Of a DNA stretch of 64,000 bases, positions 1 through 8,670 are shown piece by piece (the first letter of the stretch is position 1; each line of letters opens with the position of its first letter). This DNA comes from JADKAV01 sp963818505 (GTDB taxonomy: Bacteria; Actinomycetota; Actinomycetes; S36-B12; UBA10799). Made by a program: the position numbers and the translations under genes. The stretch spans positions 372,001-436,000 of the forward strand of contig CAWFSJ010000001.1 in NCBI GenBank assembly GCA_963818505.1, written 5' to 3'. The notes under the pieces were generated by a model. It ran no database searches. It was not told the origin of the DNA and worked only from the letters and a program-made list of their open reading frames with translations.

Positions 1-1169
1 AGGTTCATGTCGCCGATCAGGGTCAGCAGCCCGCCAAGGTCGTTGAACGAACCGCCGGGTCCGTTGGGCTCGCACGTGAACTCGATGTCCTGGAGGTTGG
101 CGAGGTCCAACTTGCCGGACACCTGCGCCCCGTCCTGGCAGTTGGGGAAGCCCTGGATCTTGGACTTGAGGATCCCCGCGAGACCGCTGTTGGGGAACCC
201 GTTGATAACCACGGGCAGGACGTCGGTGGCGACGCAACTGAGGATGACCGGGGACAGGCCCGCGTCGTTGCCGCCGATCGAGAGCAGCCCAGCGTCGTAG
301 GTCTGGCTCCCCGCGATAGCCGCCAACTGGTCGATCTGCGGGGGCATGAAGTCGCCAGGACCCGTATTGCTCTGTTGCGACGGCTGCTTGATCTTCTTCT
401 GCGGCGACAGCAGCCCACCGTTCGGGGAGACCGTCGGGTTGTTCGCCTGCTCGAGTATCTCGCCGCCGGAGCACGCCACATCCACCACCGTCACGTTGGA
501 ACGGGGATCCGACTGCTCCAGGGCGAGTCCGGCTCGCACGAACCCACTCCAGCGAGACCTGTCACAGGCCGGTTCGTCCCAATCGATCGTCCCGTCGGGG
601 TTGCGGAAAGGGGGGAAACCCTCTCCCGATGCGTAGGAATCCCCAAGAATACTCAGCAGTGTGTTGCGCACGGTGATGCTGCTCGACACGGTCTTGGTTA
701 CCGAGGTCTTGGTGTCCTTGACGGCCAACTGCAGCCCGAAGTTGCCCTCCGGGAGCATCACGTCCAGCGGCGTGCCGCAGGGCTTACCGGCGTACGTGGT
801 GACGGGGGCGGTCGCGATCGTCCAGCTGCACTTCAATCGGGTCTTCGACCCGCCGCTGACTGTCGTCGCGCTCGCGTCGAGAGTGACTTGGAAGAGCCCA
901 TCGCCGGGCAGCGGACCGTACAGCGCGTTCCCCGCGGCTTGATAACCGGGGACGGGCTGCATCGGTTCATCGGGGATTCCCGGGTATTGGTCGTTGTCGG
1001 TCATCGATGCAGGCATCGACCAGTCCCACTGCACGTCTATGCGGCCCCAGTCCGCAGCGGCCTTTGTATTGGCGTTCTGTCCGATGTCCGCGGCCACATT
1101 CGCCGGAGTCATGACCGCTGCCGCCGCGGCGACTGCGGTCAAGGCCGCAGCTGTTCTACCAAGTCGCAC
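1..1169 (-). CDS. Secreted SGNH/GDSL-family hydrolase (C-terminus beyond window)
   Basis: The reading frame starts at GTG 1169 and is open to the left edge, so about 389 residues are visible. It begins with an Arg-containing n-region and an Ala-rich hydrophobic stretch to about residue 27, which reads as a Sec signal peptide. Block I of the SGNH fold is GDSYASGEG at about 176-184 (nucleophile Ser) and block III is SIGGND at about 297-302. The segment before block I (about 30-170) looks like a beta-rich domain. The catalytic Asp/His block V should lie beyond the window edge. The family cleaves esters, often lipids or polysaccharide acetyl groups; the substrate cannot be read here. An AGGA lies about 14 nt upstream of the GTG. 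Confidence 0.85.
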   Translation of the reverse strand, partial: MRLGRTAAALTAVAAAAAVMTPANVAADIGQNANTKAAADWGRIDVQWDWSMPASMTDNDQYPGIPDEPMQPVPGYQAAGNALYGPLPGDGLFQVTLDASATTVSGGSKTRLKCSWTIATAPVTTYAGKPCGTPLDVMLPEGNFGLQLAVKDTKTSVTKTVSSSITVRNTLLSILGDSYASGEGFPPFRNPDGTIDWDEPACDRSRWSGFVRAGLALEQSDPRSNVTVVDVACSGGEILEQANNPTVSPNGGLLSPQKKIKQPSQQSNTGPGDFMPPQIDQLAAIAGSQTYDAGLLSIGGNDAGLSPVILSCVATDVLPVVINGFPNSGLAGILKSKIQGFPNCQDGAQVSGKLDLANLQDIEFTCEPNGPGGSFNDLGGLLTLIGDMN

Positions 1170-1401
1170 TCCGAGCTCACTTTCCTGGGGATCGGGCGAT
1201 GCACGTAATGCTAGGGGCACGCAGGCACCTTCGCCGTTTACTACGTGGATGATTGCTGCCCGGCTTGCAGAAGTAGCTGAGAATCGAGCATCGTGTGATG
1301 GGTGGTCACGCCGGCCCATCAGCGCAATCGCGACCATCAGATGCGAGGTCCGTCGAGGCGCCCCGAATTTGGGTCATGAACCACGACTGGTGTGGCCGCA
1401 G

Positions 1402-2043
1402 TCAGCGGATGGGCGTGATTCCCGCGTCCTTGGCCTTGATGGCTGCGGCGGTGCGGTCGGGCACCTGGAGTTTGAGCAAGACGCCGGACACATGATTGCG
1501 AACGGTCTTCTCCGACAAGCCGAGACGGGCGGCTATCTCAAGGTTGCGGGCACCGCCGGCGAGTTCGCTGAGGACTTCGCGTTCGCGGGGGGTCAGGTCG
1601 GGGAAGGGATCGCCGCCAAGCGTCCCACTGTGGAAGGCCAGGATCCGCCGGGCCACCGATGCGCCGTACACCGCCTCCCCGGCCGCGACGGCGCGCACGG
1701 CCCGGATGATCTCAGCGGAGTCCGCACCCTTGACCAGGTACCCGAGCGCGCCGGCCCGCAGGGCGGCGAAGACCGACTCGTCGTCCTCATGCATAGTCAG
1801 GGCGATGACACCGGTGGTCGGCGCTGCATCCCGCAGCCGGCGCATCGCCGCGATGCCGTCGAGGCCGGGCATCGTAAGGTCGGTGACCGCGACATCCGGC
1901 GTTTGCTGGGCAACGGCGACAAGCAGCTCGTGGCCGTCGCTCGCTTGTGCTACCACGTCGATGTCGTCGGCCTGGTCGAGTACCGCAACCAAGCCGAACA
2001 GGTACATGGGATGGTCGTCGGCGACGACGACGCGGATGCTCAT
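1402..2043 (-). CDS. NarL/FixJ-family response regulator
   Basis: 213 residues starting MSIRVVVADDHP. The N-terminal receiver has the acidic pair (ADD), phospho-acceptor Asp in VTDLTMPG, Thr in ALTMHED and Lys in YLVKGA, so it should be phosphorylatable. The C-terminal LuxR-type HTH begins LTPREREVL and includes EIAARLGLSEKTVRNHV. The start codon ATG overlaps the stop of the upstream histidine kinase (ATGA at 2040-2043), so the pair is translationally coupled and the kinase is the obvious partner. Target genes are not evident; the adjacent divergent membrane and secreted protein genes at 4224-5184 are candidates. Confidence 0.93.
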   Translation of the reverse strand: MSIRVVVADDHPMYLFGLVAVLDQADDIDVVAQASDGHELLVAVAQQTPDVAVTDLTMPGLDGIAAMRRLRDAAPTTGVIALTMHEDDESVFAALRAGALGYLVKGADSAEIIRAVRAVAAGEAVYGASVARRILAFHSGTLGGDPFPDLTPREREVLSELAGGARNLEIAARLGLSEKTVRNHVSGVLLKLQVPDRTAAAIKAKDAGITPIR

Positions 2044-4025
2044 CTGCTCACCGGCGCGAAGGGCAGGATGGCAGAGACCTCCGTGCCGGTGGGTTTGACG
2101 GGCACGACTGTCACACTCCCGCCGAGCCTGGCCGCACGGCGACGCATGGACGCGAGCCCCACGCCAGTCGTCGACCGCTGATCCGGCATCCCAGCGCCGT
2201 TGTCGCGGATCGAGAGGGATAGAGCCTGCGGGTCGCGCCCGACACTCACCCAACAACTTGTCGCCCCCGAATGCCGCGCCACGTTCGTCAGCGCCTCGGC
2301 AGCGATCCGGTATGCCGCCGATGCGACTTCGGGCGGCAACGTCGTGAGATCGCCCTCCACTTCCACGCTGACATTGGCGGCCACACGATCTGCGGCCAGC
2401 CCGATCGCCTCGCCGAGTGCCGCGGAGTCCAGGGCGGAGGGGCGAAGGTCGTCGATCACTCGACGCACCTCCTCAGTCGCCGCGCTCGCCTCCAGCCCGA
2501 TCCGATCGATCAAGGTGACGGCGGCGTCTGGGTCGGTCCGGACCAGGCCGTGCGCGGCTTCGGCCCCGAGCGCGATGCCGCTGAGAGCTGGGCCGATGCC
2601 ATCGTGAAGGTCCTGGCGCAGTCGGGCACGCTCGGACCCAGCGGCGAGCAGAACCTGTTGGCGCTCGTGCTGGAGGTCGCGAGCCAAGGCCTGCGCGCGC
2701 AGGGCCGCGACCCAGTACGGGGCCACCACGGCGAGCAGACGTGCATCCGCTGGATCCAGGCTCCGCTCACCACGACGGGGTGAGAGCACCAACTCCCCCG
2801 CGGACCCATTGCCCAGAGGCACTGACCGGGCGCGCTCAGTGAGCGTTCCCACTGTGGCCAATGTCGCACCGGTCGCGTCGCGCAGTTCCGCGCCGGGCGA
2901 GCGTACTGATTCGGCCAACACACGCAGCAGCACCTCGGGGGCTTCCAGATCAGCGCCCCCGATCTGGCCAATCACGGCAACGGGGTCGCTGCGTCGGCCG
3001 TAGAGCAGCCGATCCGTGGACCGCACGAGCACATCCCGAAGCGGCAACACCAGGACCGCGATGGCGATCGCCGCGATAGCGATGCCGTACTGCGAACCTG
3101 CGGTGCGTTGGCTGATCAACGCCGAGATCACACCTACAAGCAACGCGACCACCACGGTGAGAGGCAGGTACACCAAAGCGCGGCGGACTGTGACATTGAT
3201 GCCGAGCAGGTCATAGCCCAGCACCCCGATGGCAACCGCAACCGCGATCAGCGGATACCACACGTGCAGAACAAGGTCCTCGAATGGCAGGAAGACCGAG
3301 AAGGCGGCCAACACCACCGGCAGAAACATCCAGAGGATCTGGCCACGAGCCTGCGATCCTCCGCGACGGAAACGTACGACCAGGCCGACCAACCCTGCCA
3401 CGATTCCGCTCAACAGTCCGACGAAGCCGAGCGCGAGCAGCGCAATGATGAAAGGCGCTAGCCAAGGCGGCCAAGCGAAGGGCAGGGTGAGTCCCTCAAC
3501 CCAGTCATCCACGTTGTCCGTGCTCAGAGCCAGGACCAGGGTGACCGATGCCAGACCCAGCACGTTGAGACGCAGCGCCCACCGCCAACGTGGGCCCACG
3601 GGCTTCCCGTCCGGGTACACCTGGGGAAGGACGGCGAACGGCAGCAGCAGGGACGGAAACCAGAGAAATCCGGCCGTCCACACCGCAAGGAGGCCGAACG
3701 GCCAGGACACGCTGGGGTCGGCCAATGCGCGGGTCCCATAGATCCCGAGCACTTCCGACAGGCTGCCGAACAACGCGGACAGAAGCAGGATCCAGCCGAT
3801 CGGATTCTTGGGTCGTTCCAGCGCGACCATCAGTCCCGCGACACCGAAGCTAACGCCCCAGAGAAGCGTCCACGGGCCGTTGGCCGGATCCTTGGGGACC
3901 CCGGCAAGTGGGTACGCGTCGGGCCCGATCACAAGAGACACCAGTGCGAAGGCGACCGACAGCCCGGCGATGGTGATGGCCATCGCCGGCAACCAGTCCT
4001 CGGACGGACGTCTCATCACACCCAT
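2040..4025 (-). CDS. Membrane histidine kinase, NarL-type (HisKA_3/HATPase_c)
   Basis: 661 residues from ATG 4025, chosen because AGGAG lies 5 nt upstream; longer in-frame starts have no ribosome site. The first ~330 residues are many hydrophobic segments (about 8-10 membrane helices), followed by a linker and a possible GAF-like region. The dimerisation/phosphoacceptor box is RQDLHDGIGPALSG, and the HATPase_c shows EALTNVARHS and DNGAGM ending in LPFAPVSR. This is the two-component partner of the downstream regulator, with which it shares an ATGA overlap. The large membrane part suggests sensing of a membrane or small hydrophobic signal, but no ligand can be inferred. Confidence 0.92.
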   Translation of the reverse strand: MGVMRRPSEDWLPAMAITIAGLSVAFALVSLVIGPDAYPLAGVPKDPANGPWTLLWGVSFGVAGLMVALERPKNPIGWILLLSALFGSLSEVLGIYGTRALADPSVSWPFGLLAVWTAGFLWFPSLLLPFAVLPQVYPDGKPVGPRWRWALRLNVLGLASVTLVLALSTDNVDDWVEGLTLPFAWPPWLAPFIIALLALGFVGLLSGIVAGLVGLVVRFRRGGSQARGQILWMFLPVVLAAFSVFLPFEDLVLHVWYPLIAVAVAIGVLGYDLLGINVTVRRALVYLPLTVVVALLVGVISALISQRTAGSQYGIAIAAIAIAVLVLPLRDVLVRSTDRLLYGRRSDPVAVIGQIGGADLEAPEVLLRVLAESVRSPGAELRDATGATLATVGTLTERARSVPLGNGSAGELVLSPRRGERSLDPADARLLAVVAPYWVAALRAQALARDLQHERQQVLLAAGSERARLRQDLHDGIGPALSGIALGAEAAHGLVRTDPDAAVTLIDRIGLEASAATEEVRRVIDDLRPSALDSAALGEAIGLAADRVAANVSVEVEGDLTTLPPEVASAAYRIAAEALTNVARHSGATSCWVSVGRDPQALSLSIRDNGAGMPDQRSTTGVGLASMRRRAARLGGSVTVVPVKPTGTEVSAILPFAPVSR

Positions 4026-4070
4026 GTCGCTCCTCTCGTGGTCAGTGTGACCCAGCAGTATCCGACTTGT

Positions 4071-4090
4071 CCCGGGACTCGAGTCCCGGG
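4071..4090. promoter_or_regulatory. 20-bp perfect palindrome between divergent genes
   Basis: CCCGGGACTCGAGTCCCGGG is its own reverse complement. It lies 46 bp upstream of the kinase start (4025, minus) and 134 bp upstream of the gene at 4224 (plus). Position and symmetry suit a dimeric regulator binding site for the kinase-regulator operon, possibly autoregulation, but NarL-type sites are usually shorter and less perfect. A function is inferred only. Confidence 0.45.
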
Positions 4091-4223
4091 CGACCCGGGC
4101 ACGTTTCCCGAACAACCGGGGCTCCGTGCCGTTGTGGGGGTCTGGGTCGGACGGCTGTGCTGAACCCGGCACCTCCGCAACGCCAGATCCACTGGCAGCA
4201 GCCAACAACGAAGGAGAAGCACC

Positions 4224-4676
4224 ATGAGCAAGACCGATGTTCACGACTTGGACAAGTCCGTGACGACTATGAAACCGGTATTGGCGCCCGCTGCGGGCCT
4301 TGCCCTCTACCTGGGGGCTGTGGTCCTCAACCTTGCAGCCGATGCTGGAGGGCCTGACGAGCAGAACCTGACCGACTGGGTGGTCACCCTGGCCATTGCG
4401 GGTGTCGCAGTGGGTATCGCCACTTGGGCCTCCCGCCGGGCCATCACAGGCGGAACGGGCAAGATGGCGAGGACCTCGCTGATTCTCGGTGTGGTCGCGG
4501 TGCTCACGATGGTGGTCTTCTGGGCCGGGCTCCCTTGTGTTTTCGGTGCCGCGGCCCTAGCACTCGGCTGGGCGGCGCGTCGGATCGGTGAGCGTCCGAG
4601 CGCGCCGGCAATAGTAGGCATGCTGCTCGGCACGCTGGCGCTGTTCTCAGGTGCAGTCACGATGGTGGTGGGTTGA
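4224..4676 (+). CDS. Small multipass membrane protein (DUF4190-like)
   Basis: 150 residues preceded by a good ribosome site (AAGGAG, about 8 nt upstream). Four hydrophobic segments are visible at about 20-38, 50-66, 84-115 and 128-149, separated by short basic or Gly-rich loops (ASRRAITGGTGKMART, ARRIGERPSAP). The loop pattern resembles the DUF4190 family of small actinobacterial membrane proteins, though I cannot confirm the family. It is divergent from the kinase operon and directly followed by a secreted-protein gene one base after its stop, so the two are probably co-transcribed. Confidence 0.75.
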   Translation: MSKTDVHDLDKSVTTMKPVLAPAAGLALYLGAVVLNLAADAGGPDEQNLTDWVVTLAIAGVAVGIATWASRRAITGGTGKMARTSLILGVVAVLTMVVFWAGLPCVFGAAALALGWAARRIGERPSAPAIVGMLLGTLALFSGAVTMVVG

Positions 4677-4677
4677 G

Positions 4678-5184
4678 ATGCGCCGCGTCGTGACCCAGGC
4701 CCTGGTCGGCTGCCTGCTGATGGCCCCCTTGACGTTGGTCCACTCAGCTGCAGCTGGGTCTGTGACGCGGGGCGTCTACATCGAGGAGTTCGACGCGGCC
4801 ACCCAGTTCGCCGCGGGAGAGAACCCTTGCGTGGGCTACGCAGGGGCTCTTCACGAGACCCGCTCGGGTAGCTACGCACTGATGGCGCCGGGAAAGGGGC
4901 CCCGCAGCGCGGAGCTCAAGGTCCGCGGAGCTGTCGACGGCTTCATGGAGATCACACCCACGAACCCCTTCGACGGACCCAGATATGTGGGCAGGTACTC
5001 GGAGCGGGTTGTGGGGTGGCTCACCGAACTGGAACCGGACACGTTTCGAGTCGGGAACTTCCGTCTGCAGGGTCGCCTCGCGGGCAGCGACGGCACCTCG
5101 GTCGTCTTCAAGATCACCTTCAAGGTGACCATGAAGCCTGACGGCACTGCTGTCGTGGAACGCCAGTCCACTTCCTGCCAGTGA
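4678..5184 (+). CDS. Secreted protein of unknown function
   Basis: 168 residues. The start ATG 4678 lies one base beyond the upstream stop (TGAGATG), implying coupling. An n-region MRRVVTQ, a hydrophobic core and SAAAG form a probable signal peptide ending near residue 26. The mature part has two Cys (CVGYAG and the C-terminal TSCQ) that could form a disulfide, and a beta-rich composition (DGTSVVFKITFKVTM). I do not recognise a family. Its neighbours suggest an envelope protein whose expression may belong to the nearby two-component system. Confidence 0.7.
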   Translation: MRRVVTQALVGCLLMAPLTLVHSAAAGSVTRGVYIEEFDAATQFAAGENPCVGYAGALHETRSGSYALMAPGKGPRSAELKVRGAVDGFMEITPTNPFDGPRYVGRYSERVVGWLTELEPDTFRVGNFRLQGRLAGSDGTSVVFKITFKVTMKPDGTAVVERQSTSCQ

Positions 5185-5242
5185 CGCGGAGAGTGGTCGG
5201 GTCCCGTGGTCAAGCCGGGGATCCGACCGCGTGCGCGCGTGA

Positions 5243-5830
5243 TCAGGTAGTCGAGGATGTGCCAGTCACAGAGGAATTGTCGGCGACCCTGGCCTCGGTG
5301 ACCCCCGCGCCCATCCAGCGCGCATACCAGAGCCAGTAGCAGCCGATCAGCACGGTGGTGCCGAACTCCGAGCCCAGGATCGCCACGAACCCGCCCACTG
5401 CCAACAACACGGCCGCCCATCCGGGGATGCGCAGCGCTCGCCATCCGGCCACCGCGGCCAGGATGAAGCCGATACCGGCAAGGAGGTTTCCCGGCAGGCC
5501 CAGGACAGCGAACCACGCGGGGTCCTCACGCAGGGCCAGGCCGGCCGCAACCCCGAGGACAAGCAGCCCGTAGCCGACGGCCACGAGCAGCGGGCCCTTG
5601 CCGGGAAGATCACCCAGGCGCCGGCTCACGAGGACCGCAGCAATGCTGAACAGCAGCAGTGAGAGCATCAGGACCTCCCGCGTCAACCCCGCAGGTGTCT
5701 CGTAATCCGCAGTCGGCGGGCCCGGAGTCAGAACCTGGGTAAGTGCCATCGCGATGGCACTTACCCCCGCGCCGATCGGAGCGACAGTTTGTAGGGGCGA
5801 GGGATGAGGCCGGGTTTGTGTGAGTTCCAT
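5243..5830 (-). CDS. Multipass membrane protein of unknown function
   Basis: 195 residues from ATG 5830 (a longer GTG start at 5863 is possible). About six hydrophobic segments are visible, for example APIGAGVSAIAMALTQVL, LLLFSIAAVLV, LLVAVGYGLLVLGVAAGLAL, LLAGIGFILAAVAGW and WAAVLLAVGGFVAILG. The C-terminus is a short polar Ser/Thr tail. No family recognised. It is divergent from the histidine kinase at 5983 and convergent with the secreted-protein gene at 4678. A perfect 30-bp palindrome lies inside its first membrane segment coding region (5737-5766). Confidence 0.7.
   Translation of the reverse strand: MELTQTRPHPSPLQTVAPIGAGVSAIAMALTQVLTPGPPTADYETPAGLTREVLMLSLLLFSIAAVLVSRRLGDLPGKGPLLVAVGYGLLVLGVAAGLALREDPAWFAVLGLPGNLLAGIGFILAAVAGWRALRIPGWAAVLLAVGGFVAILGSEFGTTVLIGCYWLWYARWMGAGVTEARVADNSSVTGTSSTT
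5737..5766. repeat. 30-bp perfect palindrome inside a coding region
   Basis: The left half GGGTAAGTGCCATCG (5737-5751) is followed directly by its exact reverse complement to 5766. In the transcript of the membrane-protein gene it would form a long perfect hairpin about 65 nt after the start codon. It could be an operator for the divergent 5830/5983 pair or a translation-attenuating structure. Neither is shown. Confidence 0.6.
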
Positions 5831-5982
5831 GCACGAAGACTGACCTGGCACCGATGCGAGCACATCGCCCCACAGACCAGTCCTTCACAGCAGTCCGCTG
5901 CCCCAGAAGGACCATCCGAGCCAAGGAAATGTCCTCCGCAAGGACGAGGCCCGATTCCGTCGGGGGCCATACCCTGACGCAT

Positions 5983-7137
5983 ATGCCCACGATCCGCCTC
6001 GCCCCGTTCGTCACGGTAGTCCGCCTCATCGCGTTGGCGGCCGTCCTGATCTGGGCCGTGGTGGCGTCAGCAGATGCCACGCGGCCGTCACTCGTGATCG
6101 CGTGTGGCCTCGCCGGTGCCACCTCGGTCCTGGTGGGACCAAGGTGGCCGGTGCTGCCCCCGGCCGTCTGCACGACTGCCCTTCTCGTAGCCGGTACCGC
6201 TGGCGGCCTGCCGGAGGATGGCCGTAGCGACTCGCCATTCATCCTGTTGCTGATCTGGTCAGCCTTTCTGGCCGGGCGCCACACTGCGCCGAGGTGGCAA
6301 CCGTGGAATGCAGCGATCGGCTTGGCGTACGTCGCCATGGTCGCCAGTGGACCCAGTTCCGACATCGGCGAAGTCGTGTTCCCCGCCTTGCTCTACTTCG
6401 GGCCTTGGCTTGCCGGGCTCACGGTGCGGACCTTGACCGCGCGTGCTGAGCAAGCACGCCTCTGGGCCGTCGAGGCCGAGGCGGCCCGTGAGACCGCGGT
6501 GCGCAATGCCATCCTCGAGGAGCGCCTCGACATCGCCCGCGAACTCCACGACGTCGTGGCCCACCGGATCTCTGCAGTCTCGCTGCAGGCGCAGGTGGCC
6601 CGACGGCACGCGGAAGCTGGGCTGGCGGTCAACGCCGACCAGCTACACACCATCGAGACCACGGCAAGGCAGAGTATGGCCGACATGCGCCGACTGCTGG
6701 GTCTGCTCCGTCCCGAGGACGGCTGCGCCACGTTGGACCCGCAGTCCTCGCTGGCCGACCTTCATCGCCTGCTCGAGACGGCCCAGGCGTCAGGCCAACG
6801 CGTGCAATTCGAGGAGATGGGGCATGCCCGTCCGCTTCCGCCAGCGGCATCGCTCGGCGCCTACCGGATAGTTCAGGAGGCGCTGACGAACGCCCGCAGG
6901 CACGGTGCACCGGGCGTCACCCTTCTGCGGGTTTCCTGGAGCGACGCGCTTCTGCAACTCGAGATCACGAACCCTGTGGGCAGGGACCAATCAGACGTGG
7001 CCCCCAGCCACGGCGTTCACGGCATGGTCGAACGCGCAGCGTTGTTCGGAGGGACCCTCACTTCCGGGCGGGAGGGCGATCATTGGGCAGTTCGCGCTGC
7101 GCTGCCCGCCCCGACGATCGTCCAGGCGGTCCCGTGA
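5983..7137 (+). CDS. Sensor histidine kinase, NarL-type
   Basis: 384 residues from ATG 5983. About five N-terminal hydrophobic segments (to ~residue 145) precede the HisKA_3 box ARELHDVVAHRISAVS, with the phospho-acceptor His, and a HATPase_c domain (EALTNARRHG, GVHGMVERAALFGG). The catalytic domain is compact, as in DesK/LiaS-like actinobacterial kinases. It overlaps the next gene by GTGA (7134-7137), so kinase and regulator form a coupled two-gene unit. No clear Shine-Dalgarno sequence is seen before the start. Confidence 0.92.
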   Translation: MPTIRLAPFVTVVRLIALAAVLIWAVVASADATRPSLVIACGLAGATSVLVGPRWPVLPPAVCTTALLVAGTAGGLPEDGRSDSPFILLLIWSAFLAGRHTAPRWQPWNAAIGLAYVAMVASGPSSDIGEVVFPALLYFGPWLAGLTVRTLTARAEQARLWAVEAEAARETAVRNAILEERLDIARELHDVVAHRISAVSLQAQVARRHAEAGLAVNADQLHTIETTARQSMADMRRLLGLLRPEDGCATLDPQSSLADLHRLLETAQASGQRVQFEEMGHARPLPPAASLGAYRIVQEALTNARRHGAPGVTLLRVSWSDALLQLEITNPVGRDQSDVAPSHGVHGMVERAALFGGTLTSGREGDHWAVRAALPAPTIVQAVP

Positions 7138-7781
7138 CCATCCGCGTCCTGGTCACCGACGATCAGCCCCTGATCCGAGAGGCGTTGGCCGCTCTGCTGT
7201 CCGCAGTGGACGGGATCGAGGTGGTTGGCAGCGCCGCCGACGGCGCCTCCGCGGTGCGCCTGGCGAAGAGCCTGGAGCCCGATGTCGTCCTCATGGACAT
7301 CCGCATGCCCGTCATGGACGGGGTCGAGGCCACGCGTCAGGTGCGTTCCCTACCGCACCCGCCTGCGGTGGTTGTCCTGACGACGTTCGACCTCGACGAG
7401 TACGTCCTGGCCGCGGTGAGGGCCGGAGCCTCCGGATTCCTCGTGAAGGACGGCGACGCCGAAGATCTCATCGCCGGGATCCGCAGTGCGGCAGCAGGGG
7501 AAGCCGTCCTGGCACCCCGGGCGGCCCGGGGCCTAATGGATCATGTGGCTGGCCACAGCGGCCCGGATCCCGATGCAGCGGCGGCGATCACGCGCCTGAC
7601 AGAGCGCGAGCGTGAGGTACTGGTCCATCTTGCTCAAGGGATGACCAATGTGGAGATCGCCCGGGTCATGGTTGTCAGCGACGCTACGGCCAAGACCCAC
7701 GTCAGCAACGTACTGGCCAAGCTGCAGGTCCGCGACCGCACACAGGCCGTGATCGTGGCTTACACGAGCGGCCTGGTTTGA
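7134..7781 (+). CDS. NarL/FixJ-family response regulator
   Basis: 215 residues starting at GTG 7134 (VTIRVLVTDDQP), overlapping the kinase stop. The receiver is complete: acidic pair TDD, phospho-Asp in VLMDIRMPVMDG, Thr in VLTTFD and Lys in FLVKDGD. The HTH starts at LTEREREVL and includes EIARVMVVSDATAKTHVSNVLAKLQ. It is the cognate regulator of the kinase just upstream. The regulon is unknown; the convergent membrane gene at 7806 has no shared promoter with it. Confidence 0.93.
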   Translation: MTIRVLVTDDQPLIREALAALLSAVDGIEVVGSAADGASAVRLAKSLEPDVVLMDIRMPVMDGVEATRQVRSLPHPPAVVVLTTFDLDEYVLAAVRAGASGFLVKDGDAEDLIAGIRSAAAGEAVLAPRAARGLMDHVAGHSGPDPDAAAAITRLTEREREVLVHLAQGMTNVEIARVMVVSDATAKTHVSNVLAKLQVRDRTQAVIVAYTSGLV

Positions 7782-7805
7782 ACGGGCGCCATGAGCGCGG
7801 GTGTC

Positions 7806-8480
7806 CTACAGGATGTTGACGGCATAGGCGATGACGAGAGCGCCGAGTGCCAGCGAGGTCAGGGACTCCGAAATCATCATGAGCTTGGCCCACGGCCGGA
7901 TCGCTGAGACATCAGTCGGACTGAAGGCGAGGGCCGTGTTGAACGACATGGCAACGTAGTCGACGAACTGCGGATACCAGCCTTTCGGGACGGGGTCGCC
8001 CATCGAATGTTCGGGGAACACGAATGCCGGAGGGATCGATGTATCGCCATTGGCACGTGCGGCCGCGCCGCCTGCGTCGAGATCCCAGAACCACAGGGCA
8101 TACGCCACGACGTTCGAGACCCAGATGATCCCGCCGATCGCCAACAACTGACCGGCGCTGTCGAATGACGCCTGGGTCAGGATGCCAACCACCAGGCGAA
8201 CAGCTTGAAAGGCCGTGGCCACCGTGATGGTGGCGATCATCAAGCCGGTCGTGACCCGTAGCCAGCGGCGCTGCCGGTCGATCCTGCCCGGGTCGCCCAC
8301 GATGAGGACAACAAGAAAGACCGCCAGGAAGGCCGGGTAGACGAAGGTCAGGTCGGGGAACATGCGGAAGTCCTCGGGCAGCAGTTCGAAAGCGAACCCG
8401 ACGACCATGACTGCCAGTGCCATCGGCCAGCGCCGCTCTGCACGCATGCGAGGCTCGGCAGACGATGCCGGCTGCGTCAC
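7806..8480 (-). CDS. Membrane protein, DUF1345-like
   Basis: 224 residues from GTG 8480, with AGGA 5-6 nt upstream. Five to six hydrophobic segments are visible, with the pattern YVAMSFNTALAFSPTDVSAI followed by AKLMMISESLTSLALGALVI near the C-terminus. The FSPTD.....WAK...SL....L...YAVN signature matches my memory of DUF1345 membrane proteins, whose last two helices resemble a minimal ion-channel pore. Function unknown. It is convergent with the regulator at 7134. Confidence 0.75.
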   Translation of the reverse strand: MTQPASSAEPRMRAERRWPMALAVMVVGFAFELLPEDFRMFPDLTFVYPAFLAVFLVVLIVGDPGRIDRQRRWLRVTTGLMIATITVATAFQAVRLVVGILTQASFDSAGQLLAIGGIIWVSNVVAYALWFWDLDAGGAAARANGDTSIPPAFVFPEHSMGDPVPKGWYPQFVDYVAMSFNTALAFSPTDVSAIRPWAKLMMISESLTSLALGALVIAYAVNIL

Positions 8481-8670
8481 AGGTCCTCCCGATTCATGGC
8501 CCGATCACGTAAACAGAGACTGTCACGTCCGTGAACCGGTGTGCGCGTCATGCCACACCGACTACACCTGGCGAGCTGGCAGGCAAGAACGTGACCGCGC
8601 TCGCTGCGGGGTGAGGTGGGGACCTCGTTCATCGCCCGAGAACCTTGCCGAACGAAGACCCGCCGCAGGT

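Noticed and set aside
375..2181. Plus-strand frames at the left edge
   Set aside because: The minus strand encodes a signal peptide, GDSY/GGND motifs and a full response regulator; plus frames have no recognisable features.
8481..8670. A small gene or regulatory RNA between the DUF1345-like and DUF1801 genes
   Set aside because: No frame with coding character and no clear symmetric element beyond short chance repeats.
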